This document shows, piece after piece, positions 1 through 9,429 of a DNA stretch of 53,961 nt. The stretch is from Anaerolineae bacterium (GTDB lineage Bacteria; Chloroflexota; Anaerolineae; Anaerolineales; Anaerolineaceae). How positions within the stretch are numbered: the first letter of the stretch is position 1; the number at the start of each line of letters is the position of its first letter. Both the position numbers and the translations under genes were made by a program. The stretch covers positions 1 through 53,961 of the forward strand of contig DUED01000041.1 of NCBI GenBank assembly GCA_011176685.1, in the 5' to 3' direction. The notes under the pieces were generated by a model. The model was given only the letters and a program-made list of their open reading frames with translations. It was not told where the DNA came from and ran no database searches.

Positions 1-1
1 A

Positions 2-106
2 ATTCCTCAACTTACCCTTTGGCTTGAAGAGTGGCTGCGGTATTATCATTATGTGCGCCCTCATATTTCTTTGGGGATGCGTCCACCGCTTGCTAACCAG
101 GTGTGA
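2..106 (+). pseudogene. IS transposase, C-terminal end (integrase-core type)
   Basis: The frame is open from the window edge to a TGA at 104–106 and gives 34 residues. It contains WLRYYHYVRPH followed by SLGMRPP, which matches the C-terminal signature of DDE integrase-core transposases of the IS481/IS3 kind (Y-x-x-x-RPH-x-SLG-x-x-PP). Only this tail lies in the window, so whether the whole gene is intact cannot be told. The end of the element is probably near 122, where the minus strand reads TGTACACTTTAAAATGTCAC, because a different gene resumes right after it. Confidence 0.7.
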
Positions 107-122
107 CATTTTAAAGTGTACA

Positions 123-201
123 TTGCGACAGCCATCAACCCGGCAGGTCCCCCGCCGATAACAATCACCTGATTGGGTTGCACCTTTTCCTTTGCTTGCA
201 T
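123..201 (-). pseudogene. FAD/NAD(P)-binding flavoprotein, N-terminal remnant
   Basis: On the minus strand an ATG at 201 starts a peptide containing QVIVIGGGPAGLMAVA, a textbook Rossmann dinucleotide-binding motif (GxGxxG) at the N-terminus of an FAD-dependent oxidoreductase, perhaps of the BaiN/HI0933 kind. After this the frame runs into the end of the neighbouring insertion sequence and stops at 61–63. I infer that the gene was cut by the element whose transposase tail lies at 2–106. The rest of the gene, if it survives, lies left of the window. Confidence 0.6.
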
Positions 202-426
202 TTAACTAGAGCCACATTCAACATTTAGACAATATACCACAACCCGGGTGCACATTAGGCAGCATGCTGTAAAGCCCAAAGCACGCTACAAAGTATGAGG
301 TATCTCTAGAAAATTAAGAGAGGTTCTTATTTACAATATGCTACGCGACACTCCGTTCTGAATAACATTAAGTAAGAGATTCTCCATTTTCCTGATATTT
401 ACCTGGTGGGGTAAAATTTAGAGATA

Positions 427-1401
427 ATGAAATTTACCGCCACCGCAAGCGCACACCCGAATATTGCCTTTATCAAGTATTGGGGCAACCGCGATGATAA
501 CCCGCATCTGCCTGCCAACAGCTCCCTATCTATGAACCTGGAGGGGCTGACAACCACAACTACTGTTTGCTTTGATGAGCGCCTGAAGAGCGATGTGCTT
601 ATTCTCAATAAGGAAGGTATCACAGGAGAAGGATTTCAACGAGTCCATAAATTCTTAAATCATATACGGCAACTGGCAAGCAAGAGTACCTATGCGCAAC
701 TTGAGAGCGTAAATAATTTTCCTACAGGCGCTGGTCTGGCTTCCTCCGCCTCTGCTTATGCCGCTTTAGCCCTGGCAGCCACGCGCGCCTTGGGTTTGGA
801 ACTCACAGAAAAGGAACTCTCACGCCTAGCGAGGCGCGGTTCAGGCTCTGCCTGCCGCTCGGTTCCAGCAGGATTTGTAGAATGGCAGGCAGGAGAGGAT
901 GATTCGGACTCATATGCCTTTTCTATTGCCTCACCTGAACATTGGGGTTTAGTGGATTGCATTGCCCTGGTTAATCGCAGCCATAAAAAATTCAGCTCCT
1001 GGCAGGGTCACCGCCTGGCGGCTACCAGCCCGCTGCAATCAGCACGGGTGAAAGATTGCCAGCGCCGGTTAAGACTATGCAAAGAAGCAATTCTGGAAAA
1101 AGATTTTAAAAAGTTTGCAGAAGTGGTTGAATTAGACAGCAATCTGCTGCATGCGGTCATGATGAGCTCCCAGCCTGCTTTGCTTTACTGGGAACCAGCA
1201 ACTATCGAAATCATGAAAGCAGTCATCTATTGGAGGGAAACGGGCTTAGCGGTATGCTACACTCTAGATGCAGGTCCGAATGTACATGTTATTTGCCGCT
1301 CATCGCTTAAAGACGAAACAAAAGAGAGGTTGCTGAACCTCAGGGGAGTTAAAGATGTGATCGCTGCCAAGCCGGGTGGAGGAGTCAAGCTGATTGAATG
1401 A
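427..1401 (+). CDS. mvaD: Diphosphomevalonate (or phosphomevalonate) decarboxylase
   Basis: GHMP-superfamily enzyme of 324 residues, the usual length for mevalonate-pathway decarboxylases, which make isopentenyl (di)phosphate from phosphorylated mevalonate with ATP and release of CO2. Visible motifs are the N-terminal SAHPNIAFIKYWGNRDD, the phosphate-binding loop FPTGAGLASSASA near residue 100, SGSACRSVPAGFVEW, and the catalytic-Asp segment TLDAGPNVHV near residue 282. The classical enzyme usually has KYWGK where this one has KYWGN. Some Chloroflexota (Roseiflexus) are known to use the monophosphate in an alternative pathway, so the substrate is open. A −10-like TAAAAT lies at 412–417, only 9 nt before the ATG, and no clear ribosome site is seen. 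No other mevalonate gene is in the window. Confidence 0.9.
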   Translation: MKFTATASAHPNIAFIKYWGNRDDNPHLPANSSLSMNLEGLTTTTTVCFDERLKSDVLILNKEGITGEGFQRVHKFLNHIRQLASKSTYAQLESVNNFPTGAGLASSASAYAALALAATRALGLELTEKELSRLARRGSGSACRSVPAGFVEWQAGEDDSDSYAFSIASPEHWGLVDCIALVNRSHKKFSSWQGHRLAATSPLQSARVKDCQRRLRLCKEAILEKDFKKFAEVVELDSNLLHAVMMSSQPALLYWEPATIEIMKAVIYWRETGLAVCYTLDAGPNVHVICRSSLKDETKERLLNLRGVKDVIAAKPGGGVKLIE

Positions 1402-1476
1402 ACCCCGCTCTTTTTTTTATTCGACTCCTCATGAACCATTAATAATCCTAAAATATCCCCACAAAAAAAGAGAGTG

Positions 1477-1482
1477 TATAAT
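1477..1482 (+). promoter_or_regulatory. −10 box of the rseP operon
   Basis: TATAAT about 62 nt before the site-2 protease start, in an AT-rich leader. No convincing −35 is seen. Confidence 0.45.
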
Positions 1483-1528
1483 AAATTTCAATTATAGTTA
1501 TTGTGAATTATTTAAAATTTACCTATAT

Positions 1529-1548
1529 GGAGATAAATGAATAAATGA
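1529..1548 (+). promoter_or_regulatory. Ribosome site and three-codon leader ORF overlapping the rseP start
   Basis: GGAG at 1529–1532 is followed 4 nt later by ATG AAT AAA TGA (1537–1548). The stop of this mini-ORF overlaps the protease ATG at 1545 as ATGA. The Shine-Dalgarno sequence is well placed for the mini-ORF and about 12 nt from the protease ATG, so the protease may be translated by re-initiation. Confidence 0.4.
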
Positions 1549-2606
1549 TCGTTCTTGAATTCGTGATCGCGCTGGGAACAATAATTTTCTTGCATGAACT
1601 GGGACATTTTGTTGTGGGACGATCGCTCAACATTGAAATTGAAGAGTTTGGCTTTGGTTACCCACCTCGGCTAGCGAAGCTCTTCACCTGGAAAGGAACC
1701 GATATTACCATCAACCTGATCCCATTTGGTGCCTTTGTGCGTTTTAAAGGCGAGGATGATCCGAAAGTAACTGGGAGCTTAGCATCTGCTAATAAATGGG
1801 CGCGCTTGGCAATATTAATGGGTGGCCCGGTTATGAATCTCCTGATTGGCATTCTGCTGTTCAGCATCGTTTTCAGCTCAATGGGATTGCCAGTGGCGGA
1901 TATCGTTGAAATTCAAGAGGTTGTAACAACTGCTCCAGCAGATACCGCCGGCATCTTAGCCGGGGACATTATTCAAGCAATCTACGGAGAAAAAATCGAC
2001 AGCATGGAAGAAGTGGGAACAATCATATATCAACACCTGGGTGAGGAAATACCCTTAGTGGTAAAGCGCGGCAATCAAACAACCACAATCCAGGTTACAC
2101 CACGCACAGAATGGCCAGAGGAGCAAGGACCAATTGGTATTGTGATGACCAATCCTATCGAACCAATTTCTTTCTTCCAGGCAGTTCCACTCGCCTCGAA
2201 TATGGCAATTGAACAAGGTAAACAGTTATTTGTGATGCCCCTGATGCTGCTGCGGGGCGAGATACAGCCCTCGCAGGCACGCGTGCTCAGCCCCAAAGGA
2301 GTGTACGACATTTATGCACATGTACGCCAGGAGGAACAAGCCATTGCCTCTGATACCAAAACAACCCTGATAAATACCGCCTGGTTCTTTGGAATTATTT
2401 CTATCGCGCTGGGCTTCTCAAACCTGCTGCCCATCCCGGCTCTGGATGGTGGACGTATTTTGTTTTTGCTACCAGAGATATTCCTTAATAAACGCGTCCC
2501 CGCGAAATTTGAAAGTGTTGTTCACTTAATTGGTTTTTCAACTTTAATAATATTGATGTTTTATGTTTTCATGCAGGACTTTATTAATCCTGTAGTGCTA
2601 CCATAA
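1545..2606 (+). CDS. rseP: RseP-like site-2 (M50) zinc metalloprotease
   Basis: Integral-membrane protease of 353 residues that cuts within transmembrane helices, typically of anti-sigma factors or signal-peptide remnants. The zinc motif HELGH is at residues 17–21 in the first membrane helix. MGGPVMNLLIG follows near 85–97, a single PDZ domain lies at about 115–195, and the second conserved motif, with PALDGGR near 300, supplies the third zinc ligand. The length is short compared with E. coli RseP (450) because there is one PDZ domain, as in many Gram-positive-type homologues. It is followed after 12 nt by the HEAT-repeat gene and is probably co-transcribed with it. Confidence 0.93.
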   Translation: MIVLEFVIALGTIIFLHELGHFVVGRSLNIEIEEFGFGYPPRLAKLFTWKGTDITINLIPFGAFVRFKGEDDPKVTGSLASANKWARLAILMGGPVMNLLIGILLFSIVFSSMGLPVADIVEIQEVVTTAPADTAGILAGDIIQAIYGEKIDSMEEVGTIIYQHLGEEIPLVVKRGNQTTTIQVTPRTEWPEEQGPIGIVMTNPIEPISFFQAVPLASNMAIEQGKQLFVMPLMLLRGEIQPSQARVLSPKGVYDIYAHVRQEEQAIASDTKTTLINTAWFFGIISIALGFSNLLPIPALDGGRILFLLPEIFLNKRVPAKFESVVHLIGFSTLIILMFYVFMQDFINPVVLP

Positions 2607-2618
2607 AACAATAACGTT

Positions 2619-3566
2619 ATGAACGAATCTATCAACCTCACCCCCATTAAGGACTTGATTGAGGCATTACTGGACACCAGCAAACCATTTTCCCCCACCT
2701 ATCTGTACGTATTTTCTGATATCCCTCCAGAATATCTGAGGGAAGTTAAACTTATCTGGAATAACATTCAAGCTGAAAGGCGCTATTTATTGCTTAAAGA
2801 CCTGGAAGAATTGATGGAAGCTGACACGTTGATCAACTGTGATGACCTTGGTCATTTTGCTTTAGGCGATAGTGACCCCCGTATTCGCAGCCAGGCAATA
2901 CGACTTCTATGGGAATGTGATGACCCAAAACTTGGCAGGAGGTTCTGTAAGGTTCTTCAGACTGAAAATGATGAAGAAGTCCAGACAGCCGCTGCCTCAG
3001 CATTGGGCAAATTTGTGCAGCTCGGAGAATTAGAAGAGATAACAAAAGAAATCCACGATGAAGTGGTGGAATTATTACTAGATACCGTACAAACCCACCA
3101 GTTTGAAAAAGTGCGGCGGAAAGCTTTAGAATCACTTGGTTATTCCAGCCACGAGCAAGTTTCTGGTTTGATCCAACAAGCTATCATTGAGCAGGATACA
3201 AAATGGGTTGCCAGTGCATTGTTTGCTATGGGCAGGTCAGCAGATACCAAATGGGAGAGGCAGATAATAGAAAATATCCAAAACCAAGACAATGAAATAA
3301 AAATTGAAGCCATCCATGCCGCAGGTGAATTAGAATTAAAAGCAGCCCTGCCCCCATTACTACAGGTTTTACAAAAGAACATTGATGAGGACGATATCCG
3401 TCATACTGCTATCTGGGCACTATCCAAGATCGGTGGTGAGGATGTGGAAGAGGCATTACAAGACCTTTTGGAATCCACTGAGGATGAAGAAGAGGTTGAA
3501 ACTCTTAAAACAGCATTAGAGAACCTGGCATTCAGCAATGATATTCAATTTTTTGACATTCTCTAG
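2619..3566 (+). CDS. HEAT-repeat protein
   Basis: 315 residues, acidic, with no signal peptide or membrane helix, so probably cytoplasmic. From about residue 85 onward it is built of helical repeats of roughly 30–40 residues. Typical helix pairs are SDPRIRSQAIRLLWE, DEEVQTAAASALGK, FEKVRRKALESLG and DDIRHTAIWALSKIGG, which match HEAT/PBS-lyase repeats used for protein–protein scaffolding. The N-terminal ~80 residues are not repeats. It lies directly after the protease and before acylphosphatase on the same strand. Partner and function are unknown. Confidence 0.85.
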   Translation: MNESINLTPIKDLIEALLDTSKPFSPTYLYVFSDIPPEYLREVKLIWNNIQAERRYLLLKDLEELMEADTLINCDDLGHFALGDSDPRIRSQAIRLLWECDDPKLGRRFCKVLQTENDEEVQTAAASALGKFVQLGELEEITKEIHDEVVELLLDTVQTHQFEKVRRKALESLGYSSHEQVSGLIQQAIIEQDTKWVASALFAMGRSADTKWERQIIENIQNQDNEIKIEAIHAAGELELKAALPPLLQVLQKNIDEDDIRHTAIWALSKIGGEDVEEALQDLLESTEDEEEVETLKTALENLAFSNDIQFFDIL

Positions 3567-3613
3567 GTGTCTGATTTTTTTATTAATCGGTAATTCAGCA
3601 GGGAGTGTTTCAC

Positions 3614-3907
3614 ATGTCTCAAAGTAAGAACACACGTTTACACGTCTTTGTAGAAGGATATGTCCAAGCTATTGGCTTCCGCTTTTTCACCATGCAGAAT
3701 GCATACGTTCTGAAAATCACCGGGTGGGTGCGCAACCGTATTAATGGTGAGGTAGAGGTAATCGCTGAAGGTTCTCATGAAGCATTAGAACAGTTTCTTC
3801 AGGAACTGCATAGGGGGCCAAGTATGGCACAAGTAAAAAACGTGCGTGTAGAATGGGAAGATTACACAGGCAAATTCACGGATTTCACTGCATTACCAAC
3901 AGTATAG
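3614..3907 (+). CDS. acyP: Acylphosphatase
   Basis: About 97 residues, the normal size for this family, which hydrolyses acyl phosphates. The phosphate loop appears as VEGYVQAIGFRFF; the usual form is V-x-G-x-VQGVGFR, and the catalytic Arg is kept. The catalytic Asn sits in GWVRNRINGEVEV. Two starts are possible: GTG at 3605 and ATG at 3614. I prefer the ATG because GGGAG at 3600–3604 sits 9 nt upstream of it and abuts the GTG. The Gly-to-Ala change in the loop (VQAIGF) is unusual but not inactivating by inspection. Confidence 0.9.
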   Translation: MSQSKNTRLHVFVEGYVQAIGFRFFTMQNAYVLKITGWVRNRINGEVEVIAEGSHEALEQFLQELHRGPSMAQVKNVRVEWEDYTGKFTDFTALPTV

Positions 3908-3984
3908 ACATCTTTAGCGGAATTATTCATATTCAGCTATTGACAAAAATTAAAGCTGAAACCAGCCCCTAATTCATTCACAAC

Positions 3985-6030
3985 CTAAGTTTCAAACTCT
4001 CCTGAAAGCAAAGCGGCTTTCTTCCAGGGTGGAAGATTCGATTCTGTCACCAAAATTTTGCGCAGTTCAAAGACTTGATCACGCAATACAGCCGCTCGTT
4101 CAAATTCCAATGCCTCAGCTGCTGTGTGCATTTTATCCTCAATTTCTTTAATGATGCGCTTAATCTCATCTTTCGGTAACCGGGAAATCCCCTTATCAAC
4201 CTGATAGGTACCATCACTTTCTGCAACTGCCTGAGAGGAAATTCGTTCTGTAATATCGTATATCTCTTTAATAATCGTCAATGGCTCAATATTGTGATCG
4301 CGGTTGTAGGATTGCTGTTTAGTGCGCCTGCGATTGGTCTCGTCAATAGCTGCCCGCATTGCTTCTGTGAAATGGTCAGCATACATAATAACCTTTCCTT
4401 CAACGTTACGTGCTGCGCGCCCAATCGTTTGGATGAGAGCTGTCTCGCTGCGTAGAAAACCTGGTTTATCCGCATCTAGAATTGCTACCAGAGAAACCTC
4501 TGGCAGATCCAATCCCTCACGCAGCAGATTAATGCCTACTACCACATCAAAAACCCCTAGGCGTAAATCACGTAGAATACCGACACGCTCCAATGTCTGA
4601 ATTTCGGAATGCAAATAATGCACTTTGATGCCCAATTCCAGCAGGTAATCCGAAAGGTCTTCTGCCATTCTTTTGGTGAGCGTGGTAATCAGCACTCTCT
4701 CCCCTTTCTCGGTTCGTAGACGAATCTCATGGATTAGGTCATCTACCTGCCCTTCTATCTGACGTACTTCCACCTGCGGGTCAACCAAACCGGTTGGTCG
4801 AATGATTTGCTCAACTACCTTACCGCTCTTCTCCAGTTCGTAGGGTCCAGGGGTGGCAGAAGTATAAACAGTGTAACCCATTGCAGACTCAAACTCCTCG
4901 AAAGTAAGCGGACGGTTATCCAACGCGGAGGGTAGGCGGAAGCCATAATCTACCAATGTTCTTTTTCGAGATCGGTCGCCATTATACATACCTCTGATTT
5001 GCGGCACAGACATATGTGACTCATCAATAACAAGAATATATTCTGAAGGTAAGAAGTCCATCAATGTCCATGGTGGTGATCCAGAGGGTCGCTGGTCAAG
5101 ATGACGCGAATAATTTTCAATCCCAGAACAATATCCGATCTCCCGCATCATTTCCAGGTCGTAACGCGTACGCTGTTCAAGACGTTGAGCTTCGAGCAAC
5201 TTATCATGTTGCTTAAGCCACGCAAGCTGTTCTTCCAGTTCTTGCCCAATATCCTTTAACGCCTTCCGCATGTAATCCTGTTCTGTTATGTAATGCTTAG
5301 CCGGATAGATATCCACATCATCTAATTCTGCCAGAATTTCACCACTAACAGGATTTAGTGCGGTAATACGCTCCACTTCATCACCAAAGAAAGTAATGCG
5401 GTACACTTTCTGTTTCTCATACGCAGGGAAAATCTCAAGTGTGTCTCCACGTAAGCGGAATATTCCAGGCCGCAAATCCAAGTCATTACGACTATAGTGT
5501 TCCTCAATCAGTCTACGAAGCAGTGCGTTACGGCGGTATATGGTTCCTTTTGCCAGATTAATGACAATACCGCGGTAAGCATCTGGGTTACCCAAACCAT
5601 AAATTGCTGAGACAGAAGCCACAATGATGACATCTTTTCGCGAGACAATCGCCGTGGTAGCAGCAAGGCGCAAACGTTCAATTTCCTCATTAATATCAGA
5701 ATCTTTTTCAATATATAGGTCCTGTTTAGGGACATAAGCCTCTGGCTGGTAGTAATCATAATAAGATACAAAAAATTCAACCGCATTCTCGGGAAAAAAT
5801 TCATTGAATTCCGCGTAAAGTTGAGCGGCAAGAGTCTTATTATGGACCATGATTAAAGCAGGCATCTGCACTTGTTCGATTACATTAGCAATAGTGAAAG
5901 TTTTCCCGGTAGCTGTTGCGCCAAGCAACACCTGGTGCTTTTTCCCATTGTGAATCCCATCAACTAATTGCTTAATCGCCTCAGGTTGGTCACCCGTTGG
6001 TTGATAAGGAGCGTGTAATTTAAATTCCAT
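3985..6030 (-). CDS. uvrB: UvrABC system protein B
   Basis: 681 residues, full length for UvrB, the damage-verification helicase of nucleotide excision repair. It is loaded by UvrA and recruits UvrC. Walker A is GATATGKT at residues 37–44, a variant of the usual GVTGSGKT. The β-hairpin that clamps DNA reads [12 protein letters not shown]. The helicase motif region contains [21 protein letters not shown], and motif VI contains QTIGRAARN. The C-terminal UVR domain, which binds UvrC, begins near residue 625. The ATG is 3 nt after the mfd stop, so the two repair genes are translated from one message. No SOS box is obvious because the gene has no intergenic promoter space. Confidence 0.97.
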   Translation of the reverse strand: MEFKLHAPYQPTGDQPEAIKQLVDGIHNGKKHQVLLGATATGKTFTIANVIEQVQMPALIMVHNKTLAAQLYAEFNEFFPENAVEFFVSYYDYYQPEAYVPKQDLYIEKDSDINEEIERLRLAATTAIVSRKDVIIVASVSAIYGLGNPDAYRGIVINLAKGTIYRRNALLRRLIEEHYSRNDLDLRPGIFRLRGDTLEIFPAYEKQKVYRITFFGDEVERITALNPVSGEILAELDDVDIYPAKHYITEQDYMRKALKDIGQELEEQLAWLKQHDKLLEAQRLEQRTRYDLEMMREIGYCSGIENYSRHLDQRPSGSPPWTLMDFLPSEYILVIDESHMSVPQIRGMYNGDRSRKRTLVDYGFRLPSALDNRPLTFEEFESAMGYTVYTSATPGPYELEKSGKVVEQIIRPTGLVDPQVEVRQIEGQVDDLIHEIRLRTEKGERVLITTLTKRMAEDLSDYLLELGIKVHYLHSEIQTLERVGILRDLRLGVFDVVVGINLLREGLDLPEVSLVAILDADKPGFLRSETALIQTIGRAARNVEGKVIMYADHFTEAMRAAIDETNRRRTKQQSYNRDHNIEPLTIIKEIYDITERISSQAVAESDGTYQVDKGISRLPKDEIKRIIKEIEDKMHTAAEALEFERAAVLRDQVFELRKILVTESNLPPWKKAALLSGEFET

Positions 6031-6033
6031 TCT

Positions 6034-9000
6034 CTATTCCTTGTGCTTTCGTAATCTTTCAATCAACAGTACAAGCGAGCTCTCTAAATCTTTTTTCCAT
6101 TGATCATTCTTCGGACCAAATGAAAGCCAATAACCATTTTTCCCAATCCGGTTATTATCACCAATGTCTGGCAACTTTCTGCGATTCACATTTTCGGGCA
6201 GAGGAGGAAAGCGTAAGACTAATTTATCACGCTCAGAATTGATAGAAGAGATACCTGCTTCTTTAGCTAATAATTTTATCCGCAACTGCCAAAATAAGTT
6301 CCCCAATTCTTCTGGAATATCCCCAAAACGGTCTTTAAATTCCTCACACATTGTCTCAAGCCCTACTTCTTTGTGGATATTCGCCAACCGCCTGTATAAC
6401 TTCAGACGCAACCGATGATCCTTTACATAATCAAGGGGAATGCCAACAGCGATAGGAAGGTCCACGGAGACCAGTGGTCGAATTTCATCAAATGGCAATC
6501 CTTTCCCAAACGACTCGAACCCTTCATTTTTGAACCTAAATTCTTTTATGGCTTGCGCTAATAAACGAGTATAAAGATGAAAGCCCACTGCAGCAACGAA
6601 ACCATGCTGCTGGGTTCCTAAAAGATCACCTGCACCGCGCATTTCCATATCCCGCATGGCAATGGAATATCCTGCTCCTAATTGCGTATTCTCAGCAATC
6701 ACTTCCAGGCGTTGCCTTCCTTCAGGTGTCAGTTTCTTTTGTGTACTGTAGAAAAAATAGGCATAAGCGCGTTGGCCACCACGCCCAACCCTACCGCGCA
6801 ACTGGTAAAGCTGTGAAAGTCCTAGAGCATCACTGCGGTCGACAATTAAAGTATTGGCATTGGGGATATCCAAACCAGACTCGATGATCGAGGTGGCTAG
6901 CAAAACATCAATTTCACCTCTTGTGAATTTCCGCATATTCACAGCCAATTCTTTCTCCCGCATTTGGCCATGAGCGATTGCAAGACGTGCTTCCGGTACT
7001 AATCTGCGCAAGTGATCGGCAATTGCATAAATTGTACGTACTCGATTATGTACAAAAAAAACCTGCCCGCTGCGATCGACTTCACGCATTATTGCTTTAC
7101 GAACTATTTGAGAATCATACCCACTCACATATGTGTTGATAGATAAACGATCGGAAGGCGGTGTGTTAATCGCCGAAATATCTCTCACACCTGAAAGTGC
7201 CATATAAAGGGTGCGGGGAATTGGAGTAGCTGTTAAAGTTAATACATCAATTTCTGTACGCATTTTTTTAAAATACTCTTTATGCATTACTCCAAAACGC
7301 TGCTCTTCATCGACAATTAACAACCCAAGATCTTTGAATTGTACGTCGGCCTGCAATAGTCGATGCGTGCCGATAACAATATCAATGTCTCCAGTTTTTA
7401 AACCCAAAATGATTCCCATTTGCTCAGGATGGGAGCGGAAACGAGAGAGCATTTCCACTTTTACAGGAAATGGCACCAAACGCTGCAGGAAAGTATCAAA
7501 ATGCTGTTGAGCCAATATAGTTGTGGGAACGAGCATGGCAACCTGCTTCCCATCCATCACTGCCTTGAATGCCGCCCGTAGTGCTACCTCAGTCTTGCCA
7601 TAGCCGACATCACCACATAGCAAACGGTCCATAGGGCGTGGTACCTCCATATCATGTTTCACATCTTCTATGGCACGCGCCTGATCCACTGTTTCCTCAT
7701 ATGGAAAACTAATCTCAAGCTCTCCTTGCCAATCTGTGTCAGTGCTGAATGCAAATCCCTCAACCAATCGCCTTTTAGCATAAAGCTCCAACAGCTCACC
7801 TGCAACAACACGAACAGCTCCACGAACACGAAACTTTGTATTTTTCCATTCTTGTGTGCCCAACCTAGATATCTTAGGAGGACGCCCATCGGGGCTTATA
7901 TACAAACCCAAACGATCGGCTTGATGAATCGGCACAAAAAGTTGATCTTCATCCCGATACTCAACACACAGATACTCCCGCTCTACCCCATCAAGTGGTC
8001 GCCTTACTAACCCCTTAAAACGACCAATGCCATAATCAAAATGCACAACCCAGTCATCAATTTGTAAATCTGCATATTGCGTCTCAGGGGTAATAGCTGT
8101 CAGATATTGGCGATGGCGCGGTTTAGGATGCTGCCAGCCGAATATTTCATTATCAGTAAACAGATATTCAATACTTCCATCAGGATATTGGACCTTCCAG
8201 CCAGCATCCAGCGATCCTTCCAAGAATACGGGCTTAGACCTACAAGAATCCCCCACTTGCAGATTATCCCACAATTCCTTAATCCTTTTGACCTGTCGCG
8301 ATACAACTTCAACTTTTTTTGCCGTTCTGCACTCTTGCATAATAAAAGTTGTGAAGCCATCAACCTTACCGCCAAATCGAGGTGAAGGTGAGATAGCCCT
8401 TGAGAAATCGAAAGCAGAATCCTGCACACCAAAACCAAAATCAATCGTGGCTTTGGATTGTATAGTATCCAGCAGTTCAGACCAGGAAAGGTATGGCTGC
8501 GGGAAATCGCGGGGTATAATGGCTGCCGCAATATTCTCTTCCCGTACTTCAAGTGCTGATTTTTCCAATTCATCTGCAATATTCTTCAAAGTCTCTGCAT
8601 TACTAAAGAAAATGATTGCATCACGAGGTAAATAATCAGCCAGGTTTGCTTGACCCCGATGAATAACTGAAATGTCGCTCTCATTAAACTTCTCTGCTCC
8701 TGCTTTTTGTGACTTCCCCGGTAAATATTCCCGTGCAGGTGAAATAAAAATGGATTTGCATTGTTCGATAGAACGCTGTGTTGCAGGATTAAAGATACGT
8801 ATAGTATCTACTTTGTCTCCAAGAAAATCTATCCGCACAGGGAATTCTTCCTGTATCGGCCAAATATCCAATATTCCCCCACGATGAGAAAATTGTCCTG
8901 CTTTCACAACTATTTCCGCGTATTCATATCCAATATCTAGCCACTTGTGCTGTAGGGTATTAATACTCCATTTTTCTTCCACTTTGATTTGATGGCAAGC

Positions 9001-9423
9001 CATTAGGAAATCCCTACGAGGAATTGTCTTGGTCATCAATGCTTTAACAGATGAAAAAATGACAGGGTTTACTGCTGCCCTCTTCTGGTCTGGGGTGAAA
9101 TGGAGAGCCAAGGAAATTAAAGTTTTCAACCTTGCAATTCGGGTACTGTCATCCCAACCTGAGCGTTCGTAAAAAAGAGGGGCCGGCTCAGCGAAGAACT
9201 TTTTAGGTAGTGAAGAATCCCAAAAAGCAACATTATCAAGATTTGATCTTGCCTCATTAGAATGATTAACAATGTAAAGTATCGGTTTCCGAAATTTACG
9301 GTATATCGATATCAGCAGTTGAAGATGTGCAGATCGCATTAGCCCTATCGACCTTACATGCTGTTGTTCTTCTATTGCTTCCAGAAGCTGATTAAAACCA
9401 TTGAGCTTGCCAAAATCGATCAT
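6034..9423 (-). CDS. mfd: Transcription-repair coupling factor Mfd
   Basis: 1129 residues, full length. Mfd removes RNA polymerase stalled at lesions and hands the site to UvrAB. The N-terminal half has the UvrB-like region (about 1–350) and the RNA-polymerase-interacting domain (about 400–480, containing DWVVHFDYGIGRFKGL). The RecG-like translocase follows, with Walker A GDVGYGKT near residue 603, the DEEQRFG box, LTATPIPRTL and QLRGRVGRGGQRAYAYFF. The C-terminal TRCF domain ends the protein. The start ATG lies 6 nt after the pth stop. The order pth–mfd–uvrB places the lesion sensor immediately upstream of its effector; in many bacteria mfd follows pth, so this is a conserved neighbourhood with uvrB added. 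Confidence 0.97.
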   Translation of the reverse strand: MIDFGKLNGFNQLLEAIEEQQHVRSIGLMRSAHLQLLISIYRKFRKPILYIVNHSNEARSNLDNVAFWDSSLPKKFFAEPAPLFYERSGWDDSTRIARLKTLISLALHFTPDQKRAAVNPVIFSSVKALMTKTIPRRDFLMACHQIKVEEKWSINTLQHKWLDIGYEYAEIVVKAGQFSHRGGILDIWPIQEEFPVRIDFLGDKVDTIRIFNPATQRSIEQCKSIFISPAREYLPGKSQKAGAEKFNESDISVIHRGQANLADYLPRDAIIFFSNAETLKNIADELEKSALEVREENIAAAIIPRDFPQPYLSWSELLDTIQSKATIDFGFGVQDSAFDFSRAISPSPRFGGKVDGFTTFIMQECRTAKKVEVVSRQVKRIKELWDNLQVGDSCRSKPVFLEGSLDAGWKVQYPDGSIEYLFTDNEIFGWQHPKPRHRQYLTAITPETQYADLQIDDWVVHFDYGIGRFKGLVRRPLDGVEREYLCVEYRDEDQLFVPIHQADRLGLYISPDGRPPKISRLGTQEWKNTKFRVRGAVRVVAGELLELYAKRRLVEGFAFSTDTDWQGELEISFPYEETVDQARAIEDVKHDMEVPRPMDRLLCGDVGYGKTEVALRAAFKAVMDGKQVAMLVPTTILAQQHFDTFLQRLVPFPVKVEMLSRFRSHPEQMGIILGLKTGDIDIVIGTHRLLQADVQFKDLGLLIVDEEQRFGVMHKEYFKKMRTEIDVLTLTATPIPRTLYMALSGVRDISAINTPPSDRLSINTYVSGYDSQIVRKAIMREVDRSGQVFFVHNRVRTIYAIADHLRRLVPEARLAIAHGQMREKELAVNMRKFTRGEIDVLLATSIIESGLDIPNANTLIVDRSDALGLSQLYQLRGRVGRGGQRAYAYFFYSTQKKLTPEGRQRLEVIAENTQLGAGYSIAMRDMEMRGAGDLLGTQQHGFVAAVGFHLYTRLLAQAIKEFRFKNEGFESFGKGLPFDEIRPLVSVDLPIAVGIPLDYVKDHRLRLKLYRRLANIHKEVGLETMCEEFKDRFGDIPEELGNLFWQLRIKLLAKEAGISSINSERDKLVLRFPPLPENVNRRKLPDIGDNNRIGKNGYWLSFGPKNDQWKKDLESSLVLLIERLRKHKE

Positions 9424-9429
9424 CTGTTT

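Noticed and set aside
1379-1430. GAGGAGTC/GACTCCTC inverted repeat around the mvaD stop as a terminator
   Set aside because: The 36-nt loop contains the T8 run, so it does not have terminator geometry.
3932-3960. TTCAGCT/AGCTGAA inverted repeat between acyP and uvrB as a terminator
   Set aside because: The loop is long and AT-rich and no T tract follows on either strand.
6164-8887. Many plus-strand open frames antisense to mfd
   Set aside because: They are shadows of the conserved mfd frame, with no ribosome sites and no family signatures.
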